From: Glycomyces arizonensis DSM 44726
GTDB taxonomy: Bacteria > Actinomycetota > Actinomycetes > Mycobacteriales > Micromonosporaceae
Direction of reading: 5' to 3'
Assembly: GCF_000482705.1 (NCBI RefSeq)
Contig: NZ_AXWO01000004.1
Span: 293,088-357,087, forward strand
DNA: 64,000 nt
Position 1 is the first letter of the stretch; every line of letters begins with the position of its first letter. Both the position numbers and the translations under genes were made by a program. The notes beneath the pieces were generated by a model, which saw only the letters and a list, made by a program, of their open reading frames with translations, searched no databases and was not told the DNA's origin. Of this stretch, positions 43,698 through 56,218 are shown in pieces.

Positions 43698-45158
43698 GTG
43701 AGCGCCATGGACGGTGCCTGGTCATCGGCGGCGGTCCGCCGCGCGGAAGCCGAACTCATGCCGAAGCTCCCGCCCGGCACGCTCATGCATCGCGCCGCCG
43801 CCGGACTCGCCGCCACCTGCGCCCGGCTCCTGCGGCACCACCCCGGGCACGTCTACGGCGCCACCGTCGTCGTCCTCGCCGGTCCCGGCGACAACGGCGG
43901 TGACGCCCTCTACGCCGCCGCCCGCCTCGCCGAGCGCGGCGCCGCCGTCCACGCCGTGCCCGTCATCGGCTCGCGCGTCCACCGCGCGGCCGCGGCCGCG
44001 CTCACCCGCGCGGGCGGGCGCCTCACCGCCACGCCGCCCGAGCGCTGCGACCTCCTCATCGACGGCATCCTCGGCATCGGCGGCCGCCCCGGGCTCCCCG
44101 ACCGCGCCGCCGACCTCCTCGCATCGATCGGCGCCGAGCGCACCGTCGCCGTCGACGTCCCCTCCGGTGTCGAGGTCGACACCGGCGCCGTCCCGGCCGC
44201 GGCCGTGCGCGCCGACGTCACCGTCACCTTCGGCGCCCGCAAACCCTGCCATGTCCTCGGCGAGGCCGCCCTGCGCACCGGCCGCCTCGAATTCGTCGAC
44301 ATCGGACTCGCCCCCTACCTCGACCCGCAGCCGCTCGTCCAGGTCGCCCGGGAGGCCGACATCGCCGACTGGTGGCGCGAGCCGAGGGCCGACGACGACA
44401 AGTACACGAGGGGCGTCGTCGGCGTCGCCGCCGGATCCGACCGCTACCCCGGCGCCGCGGTGCTCGCCGTCTCCGGTGCTCTGGCGGGCCCGGCCGGGTA
44501 CGTGCGCTACGCGGGCGCCGCGGCCGACTATGTGCGCATCAAGCGCGCCGAAGTCGTCTGCACCGACGCGGTCGAGGACGCCGGACGCACCCAGGCCTGG
44601 CTCGTCGGCCCCGGCATCGGCACCGACGAGCACGGGCTCGGCCGGCTGCGGGCCGTCTTGTCGCGGCCCATCCCCGCCGTCATCGACGCCGACGGGCTCT
44701 CCCTCATCGGCGAGCACCCGTCGGTCCTCACCGGGAGGACCGCGCCGGTGGTCCTGACGCCGCACGACCGCGAGTTCGAGCGCCTCTACGGCTCCCCACC
44801 GGGGAACGACCGGGCGGCGGCGGCCGCGGCGCTGGCGAAACGCCTGAACTGCACCGTGCTCCTCAAGGGACACCACACGGTGGTGGCCGCGAGCGACGGC
44901 GCGGTCTACGCGAACCCGACCGGGCACCCCGTGCTGGCCACGGCCGGATCGGGGGACGTCCTCGGCGGGTTCCTGGTCTCGCTGCTGGCCTCGGGGATGG
45001 ACGGGACGCGCGCCGCGGTCGCCGCCGCGTTCCTCCACGGCCGGGCCGCACGCATCGCGTCGACCGGCCACCGCACCATCACCGCCTCCGACATCGCCGC
45101 GGCCCTGCCCGACGCGGTCGGCAGTGTCCTCTCAGGAGCCGAAGCCCATAGGGTATAG
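43698..45158 (+). CDS. nnrD: Bifunctional NAD(P)H-hydrate repair enzyme (NnrD dehydratase / NnrE epimerase)
   Basis: A 486-residue fusion that repairs NAD(P)HX. The N-terminal YjeF_N epimerase (about 1-210) has VVLAGPGDNGGDALYAARLA-like GPGNNGGD. The C-terminal ADP-dependent dehydratase (about 220-486) has GVVGVAAGSDRYPGAAVLAV, VGPGIGTDE, LTPHDREFERLYG and ATAGSGDVLGGFL. The start is a GTG just after acpS. The stop TAG comes from the first word of AT island 4 (CATAGGGTATAG). Confidence 0.94.
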   Translation: MSAMDGAWSSAAVRRAEAELMPKLPPGTLMHRAAAGLAATCARLLRHHPGHVYGATVVVLAGPGDNGGDALYAAARLAERGAAVHAVPVIGSRVHRAAAAALTRAGGRLTATPPERCDLLIDGILGIGGRPGLPDRAADLLASIGAERTVAVDVPSGVEVDTGAVPAAAVRADVTVTFGARKPCHVLGEAALRTGRLEFVDIGLAPYLDPQPLVQVAREADIADWWREPRADDDKYTRGVVGVAAGSDRYPGAAVLAVSGALAGPAGYVRYAGAAADYVRIKRAEVVCTDAVEDAGRTQAWLVGPGIGTDEHGLGRLRAVLSRPIPAVIDADGLSLIGEHPSVLTGRTAPVVLTPHDREFERLYGSPPGNDRAAAAAALAKRLNCTVLLKGHHTVVAASDGAVYANPTGHPVLATAGSGDVLGGFLVSLLASGMDGTRAAVAAAFLHGRAARIASTGHRTITASDIAAALPDAVGSVLSGAEAHRV

Positions 45159-45243
45159 GTTATATCCTATAATATACTTATAGAATATAACCTATAGGAC
45201 ATAACGTCACAGCGTGCAGGTTATATGTTATAAGATATAAGGG
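45148..45243. repeat. AT-rich TATAGG/CCTATA island 4 between convergent genes
   Basis: A run of CATAGGGTATAGG, TTATATCC, CTTATAG, AATATAACC, CCTATAGG, and, after a CGTCACAGCGTGC core, GTTATATGTTATAAGATATAAGG. It contains the nnrD/E stop codon at one end and touches the stop TAA of the cysteine dioxygenase gene at the other, so it fills the whole gap between convergent genes. The longest and most symmetrical of the four islands. Confidence 0.85.
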
Positions 45244-45726
45244 TTACCAGTCTTCGCCCGCGCGCTTGATCTTCGACGGCGCCAGGCCCGTCTCGTCGAA
45301 CAGGTAGGTGCGCATCGCGTCCAGGCCCGGCGAGTAGACGTGCAGGCTCACCGCCGCCTCGTCCGAGTCGTTGCGCATGGCGTGCACGGTGCGGTCGTCA
45401 ACCGTCGCGACCCCGCCGGGCGCGAGCTCGGCTCGCGCCAGCGTCGGAAACGACCCCGGCCGCACCGTGTACTCGGTCAACCGGCCCGAGACGACCGCGA
45501 CCGCCGCGGCGGCGGGGCGGCCCCGACCGCCGTGGTCGTGCAGCTCGGTGCCCTGCCCCGGCAGCCACCCCAGCAGCCAGGCCTCGTGGCCCGGCCCCGA
45601 CAGGACCCGGCGGGCCCACCGGCTCCCCTTCGAAAAGCGCGGGCGCAGCGCCAGATGCCCCGCATAGAAGGCGGCCAGCGACTCGAGGCGGTCGGCGGCG
45701 AGGACGGCGAGCGTCAGATCAGACAT
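45244..45726 (-). CDS. Cysteine dioxygenase type I-like protein
   Basis: A 160-residue cupin. The iron ligands fit GTELHDHGGRGR (His63, His65) and DDRTVHAMRN (His115), the CDO pattern. LHVYSPGLDAMRTYLFDE near the end matches the family's substrate-side loop (SPPF-like). It would oxidise cysteine, or a related thiol, to the sulfinate. The start ATG is at 45726; the frame extends upstream without conservation. Its stop borders AT island 4. Confidence 0.88.
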   Translation of the reverse strand: MSDLTLAVLAADRLESLAAFYAGHLALRPRFSKGSRWARRVLSGPGHEAWLLGWLPGQGTELHDHGGRGRPAAAAVAVVSGRLTEYTVRPGSFPTLARAELAPGGVATVDDRTVHAMRNDSDEAAVSLHVYSPGLDAMRTYLFDETGLAPSKIKRAGEDW

Positions 45727-46000
45727 GGAGCAGACTTTCGATGCGTCGGAACGGGTGCGCGGCAGGCGAGCCGAAGGCTCAACGGGTGCGACAACACCGC
45801 TGACAGCGACACATCGTGAGATCCATGCCGCACATCGTACCGGAACTCCCAGCCAATTCACAGCAAGGGCACACCTTGCGTGGAACCGGCGTCACCCTGC
45901 GAATTTGTCACTCCCGGCCCCTTCACGCGCTCTGGCGCACGCGCTAGGCTCAGTCTCGGTCCGTCCCCCCAGACTCAGACTCCGAAGGAGCATTCTCCTC

Positions 46001-46972
46001 GTGAAACAGCCGTCCCTCCGACGCAAGTGGACCTCCGCCGCCCTGATCGGCGGTCTCCTCGTATCGGGGGTCTCCGCGGCTCCCGCCTGGGCCGACCGCG
46101 ACCGCGAAGAGGTCGAGGACGAGATCCAGAACGTCGACGATGATCTCAACACGAAGATCGAGGAGTACAACGCCCTCACCGAGGAGATCGACGACAACGA
46201 GGAGATGATCGCCGACGTCCAGGCCGATCTCACCGAGTCCGAGACCCAGCTGGAGGACCTGCGCGCCCGTCTCGCCGACTTCATCACCGAGACCTACGTG
46301 GACCAGGGCATCGGCGACGCCGCGCTCATCCTCGAATCCGGCTCCCCCCAGGCCTTCGTCGAACGGCTCGACCGCCTCAACTCGGCCAACATGTACGACT
46401 TCGACCTCATGGGCGAGCTCAACGAGGCCACCGAGGAGTACACCACCCAGCTCGACCTCCTCACCGACCTCCAGGAAGACCAGGAGGCCGACAAGGCCGA
46501 CCTCCAGGGCATGATCGACGAGATCAACGAGCGCATGGACGCCCTCGAGATCGAGTGGCGGACCGTCTCGGGCGACGCCGTCGAGAACTACGAGCTGCCG
46601 TACATGGACGGCGACCGCGCCGACGTCGTCATGCGCGCCCTCGACCAACTCGGCAAGCCCTACGTGTGGGGAGAGGACGGCCCCAACAGCTTCGACTGCT
46701 CCGGTCTCGTCCTCGACGCCTACCGGCAGATCGGCATCTCCCTGCCGCACAACGCCGCCGCCCAGTACAACTCGACCATGCGGATCTCCCAAGAAGAGCT
46801 CGAACCGGGCGACCTGGTGTTCTACAACAGCCTCAGCCACGTCGGCATGTACATCGGCAACGGCTACATCGTCCACGCCCCGAACTCGAGCACCGTCGTC
46901 AAGGTCGTGCCCCTCAACCACGGCAACGTCTACTACGGCGCGGGCCGAGTCACCGACTTCGGCGAGGACTAG
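46001..46972 (+). CDS. Secreted NlpC/P60 peptidoglycan hydrolase with coiled-coil (RipA-like)
   Basis: A 323-residue protein from a GTG at 46001, with AAGGAG upstream. The signal peptide ends at APAWA (about 31). A long coiled coil follows (EEVEDEIQNVDDDLNTKIEE, then DLQEDQEADKADLQGMIDEI), then a C-terminal NlpC/P60 domain with Cys233 (SFDCSGLV), His280 (LSHVGMYIG) and a polar third residue in VHAPNSS. It cuts gamma-D-Glu-mDAP bonds during septation or spore/wall remodelling; the coiled coil probably autoinhibits or docks it, as in RipA. No ydaO-type riboswitch is seen upstream. Confidence 0.92.
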   Translation: MKQPSLRRKWTSAALIGGLLVSGVSAAPAWADRDREEVEDEIQNVDDDLNTKIEEYNALTEEIDDNEEMIADVQADLTESETQLEDLRARLADFITETYVDQGIGDAALILESGSPQAFVERLDRLNSANMYDFDLMGELNEATEEYTTQLDLLTDLQEDQEADKADLQGMIDEINERMDALEIEWRTVSGDAVENYELPYMDGDRADVVMRALDQLGKPYVWGEDGPNSFDCSGLVLDAYRQIGISLPHNAAAQYNSTMRISQEELEPGDLVFYNSLSHVGMYIGNGYIVHAPNSSTVVKVVPLNHGNVYYGAGRVTDFGED

Positions 46973-46994
46973 GCCGCCGCACCCTCCGACCATG

Positions 46995-47019
46995 CGGGCC
47001 GCTCCCTCGGGGCGGCCCG
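46995..47019. terminator. Bidirectional terminator between convergent genes
   Basis: CGGGCCGC (46995-47002) pairs with GCGGCCCG (47012-47019), loop 9 nt, followed by TTCTG; between the NlpC/P60 gene and the PP2C gene. Confidence 0.65.
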
Positions 47020-47078
47020 TTCTGCGTCGGCGCCCGCCGCGGCGGCCTGCGCTCAACGCCTGTCGCAGCGGCCCGCGC

Positions 47079-49073
47079 TCAACGCCCGTCGCAGCGGACG
47101 ACGAGGATCGCGATGTCGTCGCGGGGCGCGTCCGAGGAGAACATCTGGACGGCCTCCAGCAGCGCCGTGGCGATCGTGCGGGCCGACTTCCCGGCCACGT
47201 CCCGCACCGCCCGGACGATCCGCTCGTGGCCGAACATGGCCGACATGTCCCGCCGCTCGGTCACCCCGTCGGTGAAGAACACCAGCGCGTCGCCCGTCTC
47301 GAGCCGCACCCGCTCGGGGTTGACCTTCACCTGCTCGAACAGGCCGACCGCGGTGCCCTCGCGCCCCACCCACTCGGCCTCCCCGTCGGATCGCAGCAGC
47401 AGCGGCCGGTCGTGCCCCGACAGGCACAGCGTCGCCCCGAGCGCGTCGCCGTCGCGGTCGAGCACCGCCGAGGCGATCGTCGCGTACCGGTAGTCCCCGG
47501 GCTGCTCCAGCAGCGTCGAGTTCAGCAGTTCCAGCGCCCTGGGCATGGGCCGCCCGTCGCGGGCCATGACCCGCAGGACGTCGCGCACGACGCCGGTGAC
47601 GGCCGCGGCCTGCGCGCCCTTGCCGCACACGTCCCCGATCGCCACCCACAGCCGCTCGTCCGGCAGCGTCGTCGCATCGTAGAAGTCGCCGCCGACCTCG
47701 GTGCCGAACGCCTCGGCCGGCAGGTACTCGGCGGCGAAGCTGACCCCGGCCACCTCGGGCAGCGTCCCGGGCATGAGCGCCGACTGGAGCTCGTGGGCCA
47801 CCGCGGCCCGCTCGGCGTGGATGCGGGCGTTGTCGAGCGCGAGCGCCGAGCGCTTCGCGAGGTCGGCGATGACGGCCCGCTCCTCGGTGGTGTGCTGGCG
47901 CTCGCTCGGGCGCCCCACCGACAAGACCCCGATGGTGGCCCCGCGCGCCGACAGCGGCACGGACAGGCCGTCGATGCCTCGCGGCGTCGGCAGCTCCATG
48001 CCGGTCCACCCGTCCGAGGCCAGTGACGACTCCAAAGCGGTGCCCGCGGCGCCCAGGCGCGCCCGCCACGGCTCCAGCTCGGCCTCCTCGGTGTGGCTGA
48101 GCGCGGCCAGTTCCAGGCTCCCGCCGTCCTTGCGCAGGTGCACGGCGGCCCAGCGGCCGAGCTGCGGGACGACGAGCTGGGGGATGAGCGCGACGGTGAG
48201 GTGCTCGTCGAGCGAGTGCGCCAGGAGCTCCCCGGCCTCGGCGAGGTAGGTGAGCCAGCCGGAGCGGCGCTGCTCGTCGGTGCGCATCCGGTCGATCTGG
48301 AGCGCCAGGGCGACGCGCTCGGCGGTGAGCTCGGCCAGGGGCCGCCACTCGGGCCCCGGCACCCCGGCCAGGACGAGGCGGCCCGTGGCGGGCGCGGTCA
48401 ACGGCACCGGGACGGTGACGGACGCGTCGGCGACGTCGCCGAACTTGGCCAGGACGCCCGCCCCCGAGCCCCCGCCGGGGTCGAACTCGATGGCGCCGCC
48501 CGCGGCGGCCGTGGCGTCGTGGAGGCGCGCGAGGAGCTCGGACACCAGCTGCTCGACCGGCAGGCGCGACTGGAGCGCCGGGGCGATCGTGAGCAGCGCC
48601 GCGAGCTGGCCGAGATCGGTGACCGGGCCGACGGGGAGGTCGGCCTCGGGCGTGCGCCGCTCGGGCGGCGGCGCCTCGGGGTCGCGGTCGATGCGGAACC
48701 AGATGGACTTGCCGGTCGCGTCGTGGGTGGTGCCCCACGAGGACGCGAAGCGGTCGACCAGGAGCAGCCCGCGCCCGCCCTCGGCGGTGACCTCGGGCAT
48801 GGCCGTGTCGGCCGGTTCGATCCCGCCGGAGCGGTAGTCGGTGACGGTGACGCGCACGCCGATCGAGTCGGCGGCGACGGTGAGGTTGATGTCGGTCCCG
48901 GCGTGGACGACGCCGTTGGTGGCGAGCTCGGTGGTGAGCAGCAGCGTCTCGTCGAGCAGCTCGGTGAGGCCCGCCTCGGTCAGGACCGTCCTGACGGCGG
49001 CGCGGGCGGTGGCGGGGGAGCGGTCGTCGGCCGGCAGCCGCAGCCGTCGGGTGGCCCTCTCGGGGTACGTCAC
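47079..49073 (-). CDS. Multidomain RsbW-like kinase / GAF / PP2C phosphatase (OsaC-like)
   Basis: A 664-residue cytoplasmic protein from a GTG at 49073 (VTYPERATRR; GGAG 5 bp upstream). Residues 1 to about 125 are a HATPase_c anti-sigma kinase domain (ETLLLTTELATNGVVHAGTD as N-box, EGGRGLLLVD as G-box). GAF-type sensor regions fill about 150-430. The C-terminal SpoIIE/PP2C phosphatase has EVGGDFYDATTL, VAIGDVCGKGAQAAAV and closing DDIAILVVRC. The same order occurs in Streptomyces OsaC, which returns sigma-B to basal level after osmotic stress. The nearby OsaA/OsaB-like pair and STAS protein support the analogy. Confidence 0.9.
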   Translation of the reverse strand: MTYPERATRRLRLPADDRSPATARAAVRTVLTEAGLTELLDETLLLTTELATNGVVHAGTDINLTVAADSIGVRVTVTDYRSGGIEPADTAMPEVTAEGGRGLLLVDRFASSWGTTHDATGKSIWFRIDRDPEAPPPERRTPEADLPVGPVTDLGQLAALLTIAPALQSRLPVEQLVSELLARLHDATAAAGGAIEFDPGGGSGAGVLAKFGDVADASVTVPVPLTAPATGRLVLAGVPGPEWRPLAELTAERVALALQIDRMRTDEQRRSGWLTYLAEAGELLAHSLDEHLTVALIPQLVVPQLGRWAAVHLRKDGGSLELAALSHTEEAELEPWRARLGAAGTALESSLASDGWTGMELPTPRGIDGLSVPLSARGATIGVLSVGRPSERQHTTEERAVIADLAKRSALALDNARIHAERAAVAHELQSALMPGTLPEVAGVSFAAEYLPAEAFGTEVGGDFYDATTLPDERLWVAIGDVCGKGAQAAAVTGVVRDVLRVMARDGRPMPRALELLNSTLLEQPGDYRYATIASAVLDRDGDALGATLCLSGHDRPLLLRSDGEAEWVGREGTAVGLFEQVKVNPERVRLETGDALVFFTDGVTERRDMSAMFGHERIVRAVRDVAGKSARTIATALLEAVQMFSSDAPRDDIAILVVRCDGR

Positions 49074-49154
49074 GGGCTCCAGTCTATGACGGCCATGCAC
49101 CGGCGTCGGGCACCGCACCGTCACCGCACCGCGCGCAGCAGAGGGACGCGAAAC

Positions 49155-49192
49155 GGCGGCCGCCCCGGTGGTGGAAGTCCGGGGCGGCCGCC
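49155..49192 (-). terminator. Terminator hairpin after the LPXTG gene
   Basis: A perfect 14-bp stem, GGCGGCCGCCCCGG (49155-49168) with its complement (49179-49192), loop 10 nt. It lies downstream (minus strand) of the surface-protein gene. Confidence 0.8.
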
Positions 49193-49264
49193 GCCTGCCT
49201 GGTTTTCTCCTGCTGTCGGTGGCCGTGGGCCCTCACGCGGCCGCGGGGGCCGCGCGAAGCGGGC

Positions 49265-50554
49265 CTACTCCCAGCTCGCGGCGGTCTTGCGGCGGCGCAT
49301 CACGAAGAACACGACCGCGCCGGCCACGATGGCGGCCGCGGCGGCCGAGATCATGACGACCGAGCTGGAACCGGTGGTGGGCAGTTTGGGATCGGCCGAC
49401 TCGCCGGCGGCGTTCTCGACGCTGCCCTCGAAGTAGATCCAGCCCTCGCCTTCGTAGAAGTACTCCTCGGAAGCGACCTCGCCCTCATCGACCGCACTCA
49501 GCGAGAACTTCGAGGCGCCGTCGAGGTCGAGACCGAACTCGGCCACGTAGTAGTCGAGAGCTTCCTGGTTGACGTCGAAAGCCGAGTAGACGCCGACGTG
49601 GTTCTCCTCAACCTTGTTGTCGATCGTGTACTGGATCGGCGAGGACTCGCTGGGCCGATAGGTCTTACCCACCTCGGGAGTCCAGTCGGTCACGAGGCAG
49701 ATGAGCCAGACTTCGAATTTGGCGCAGTTGTCGTAGGCGTCGACGACCGAGGCGCTGTCGGCATCCATTTCATAGCCGTCGTAGACGACGTCCGGATCGG
49801 CCCACATGTCGATATCGACGGCGTCGGTGAACCAGACCACCGAGCCCACGCGGTCCTCGCCCGCGTTGCCGTCAACTTGGATCTGCGGTGCGGCGGTAAC
49901 GGTCTTGCCGAGATCGGCGCCTTGCAGAACATGGTCGAGATAGGCGAACTCGTAGTGCTCTTCCTCTTCAACGGGAGGCTCTTCCCCGTCGCTGCCGAGG
50001 TCGGCCTGGTCCAGGAACCATCGGTCGAGCGTGAAGGTCTCGTCCTCCCACGCGGCGATGATCTCGCCATCGGAGATGTAGGAGGCGTACAGCGAATACT
50101 GTCCGGAGTCGCCGGGGATGGCGAGCTCGTGGGGAATCATCTTCATCCAGATCTTCACGACCCCGCCGTCGGGATTCACCTGGCAGTTGTAGATGCTGCC
50201 ATCGTCGGTGCAGGCGTATCCGTCGCCCTCGAGCGAGAACTCGAAGTCGAGGAAGCCAAGGTCCGAGTAGTGGTAGGACACCTGTACGGCGTCCAGGCCC
50301 TGGAGGGTGTCGTCCACGTCGGCGATCTCGATGTATGCGCCGACACCGGCGTCCGAGAGGCCGTAGTCCGACCACGCTTCGCCTTCGGGGGCTGCTCCGC
50401 CGAAGACGCTGGTCGACACGTCGATCTCGTTCGGGGGGTGGGGGCCGCCTTCGCCGTCTTGGGCGAAGGCGGGGGATCCCGCCGCGAGCGCGAGGGTCGC
50501 CGCGGCGGCTCCGGCGGCGGCGAGGCGCGCGCCGGGCTTGTCGAGGGTGGGCAT
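49265..50554 (-). CDS. LPXTG-anchored surface protein
   Basis: A 429-residue protein from the ATG at 50554 (AAGGAG upstream). The signal peptide ends at SPAFAQ (about 34). The exported region is beta-rich and acidic (VSTSVFGGAAPEGEAWSDYG, then ISDGEIIAAWEDETF), with six or so Cys. The C-terminus has the sortase motif LPTTG, a hydrophobic helix and the tail RRRKTAASWE. It should be covalently fixed to the cell wall by a sortase; none is encoded here. The position between OsaC-like and OsaA-like genes suggests stress-related expression, but that is inference. No domain family recognised. Confidence 0.88.
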   Translation of the reverse strand: MPTLDKPGARLAAAGAAAATLALAAGSPAFAQDGEGGPHPPNEIDVSTSVFGGAAPEGEAWSDYGLSDAGVGAYIEIADVDDTLQGLDAVQVSYHYSDLGFLDFEFSLEGDGYACTDDGSIYNCQVNPDGGVVKIWMKMIPHELAIPGDSGQYSLYASYISDGEIIAAWEDETFTLDRWFLDQADLGSDGEEPPVEEEEHYEFAYLDHVLQGADLGKTVTAAPQIQVDGNAGEDRVGSVVWFTDAVDIDMWADPDVVYDGYEMDADSASVVDAYDNCAKFEVWLICLVTDWTPEVGKTYRPSESSPIQYTIDNKVEENHVGVYSAFDVNQEALDYYVAEFGLDLDGASKFSLSAVDEGEVASEEYFYEGEGWIYFEGSVENAAGESADPKLPTTGSSSVVMISAAAAAIVAGAVVFFVMRRRKTAASWE

Positions 50555-50846
50555 GAAACTCCTTGCAATTTTGTTCTGTTTTACGTCGATACCGAACGGG
50601 GGTTTCCTGTCTTGCGCTCGGTACGGCGGCACCGGCTGCGAGCCTCCACTGACTCGGCTTTCTTCGCATCAGTGCCGCCAGAGGTCACACGCCCCACAGT
50701 GTCCACCGGTTGCGAGTATCTGTCAGTTTTCTCACCCTTACTCGAGGTGACCGGGCGCATTGCCCTGCGTAACCTGCATTCGCGTTTGCCCCTTTCATGT
50801 GACAACCTGTTAGGCGAGCCTGTACCCGCAGCTGAGGAAGAGAGCC
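50555..50846. other. Divergent promoter region of LPXTG gene and poly-HAMP kinase
   Basis: About 290 bp with A/T-richer segments near both starts (TTTTGTTCTGTTTTAC at 50570-50585). No coding sequence and no clear palindrome. Confidence 0.45.
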
Positions 50847-55255
<4,409 letters not shown>

Positions 55256-55259
<4 letters not shown>

Positions 55260-55810
55260 GCACCGCGCGCGTACTGCTCGTAGACGACCGATCCGAGAAC
55301 CTCCTCGCCCTCGAGGCGATCCTCCAGGGCCTGCCCGTCGCCACCATCGCCGTCACCTCCGGCGAGGAAGCCCTCAAACGGCTCCTGACCGGCGACTTCG
55401 CCGCGATCCTCCTCGACGCCCAGATGCCCGGCATGGACGGCTTCGAGACCGCCCGCCACATCAAGCAGCGCGAGAAGACCCGCCACACCCCCATCATCTT
55501 CCTCACCGCCGCCGACCGCGACGCCCACCTGGCCATGCGCGGCTACTCCGTGGGCGCCGTCGACTACATCACCAAGCCCTTCGACCCCTGGATGCTCCGC
55601 ACCAAGGTCAAGGTCTTCATCGACCTGTGGTCCCAGGGCCAGGCCCTCCGCCACACCTCCGAACGCACCCGCGACCTGCGCGAACGCGAGGACGGCCTCA
55701 TCCGGCGCCTCCGCAGGGCCTACGGCGACCTCGCCGAATGGCAGAAGAAACACGGCCCCGACGACGAGATCGCCGAGATCCTCGGGCTCCTCGAACCCGG
55801 AACCGACTAG
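55256..55810 (+). CDS. Response regulator with helical C-terminal tail (OsaB-like)
   Basis: A 184-residue protein. The receiver domain (1 to about 125) has the phospho-acceptor Asp in AAILLDAQMPGMDG, the switch Thr in IIFLTA and Lys in YITKPFDP. The remaining about 60 residues are helical/coiled-coil (RTRDLREREDGLIRRLRRAY) without a DNA-binding domain, as described for OsaB. It starts inside the kinase stop (ATGA). Probably the kinase's partner in osmotic-stress signalling. Confidence 0.92.
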
Positions 55811-55831
55811 TTTTCGGTTAGGGTTGACGGC

Positions 55832-56218
55832 GTGGTGCACCAAAAGCTCGACATTTCGGTTTACCGCGAATCGAACGAGACGATCGTGGCACTGACCGGC
55901 GAGATCGACCTGCAGACCGCTCCGCGGCTGTCGGGCGCCGTCAACGAGGCGCTCGCCGAGGACCCGGTCCGCGTCGTCCTCGACATGGACGGGGTCACCT
56001 TCTGCGACTCGCGCGGCCTGGGCACCCTCGTCGTCCTCAGCCGCGCCGCGGCCCGCTCCCGGTCCGTCCTCGTCCTCGCCAACCTCGGCGACTTCCTCAA
56101 ACGGCTCCTCGCCGTCTCCGGCATCGGCGAGCACTTCGTCATCCGCGAGAACGGCGGTCCCGGCGCCGACCCGGACACCGGCCCAGACACCCGGCCCGGC
56201 CCGGAGGACCCCGCGTGA
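55832..56218 (+). CDS. STAS anti-sigma factor antagonist
   Basis: A 128-residue SpoIIAA/RsbV-like protein (GTG start). The STAS fold has TGEIDLQTAP and the phosphorylatable Ser60 in FCDSRGLGTL; a Pro/Gly/Asp-rich tail follows. It should bind an RsbW-type kinase when dephosphorylated by a PP2C enzyme such as the OsaC-like protein. TAGGGT (55819-55824) seven bases before the GTG suggests a separate leaderless transcript. The end overlaps the PrsW gene by 4 bp (GTGA). Confidence 0.92.
   Translation: MVHQKLDISVYRESNETIVALTGEIDLQTAPRLSGAVNEALAEDPVRVVLDMDGVTFCDSRGLGTLVVLSRAAARSRSVLVLANLGDFLKRLLAVSGIGEHFVIRENGGPGADPDTGPDTRPGPEDPA

Noticed and set aside
45727..46000. ydaO (c-di-AMP) riboswitch upstream of the NlpC/P60 gene
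   Set aside because: This is a common context for it in actinobacteria, but none of the conserved ydaO core sequence or pseudoknot stems could be recognised.
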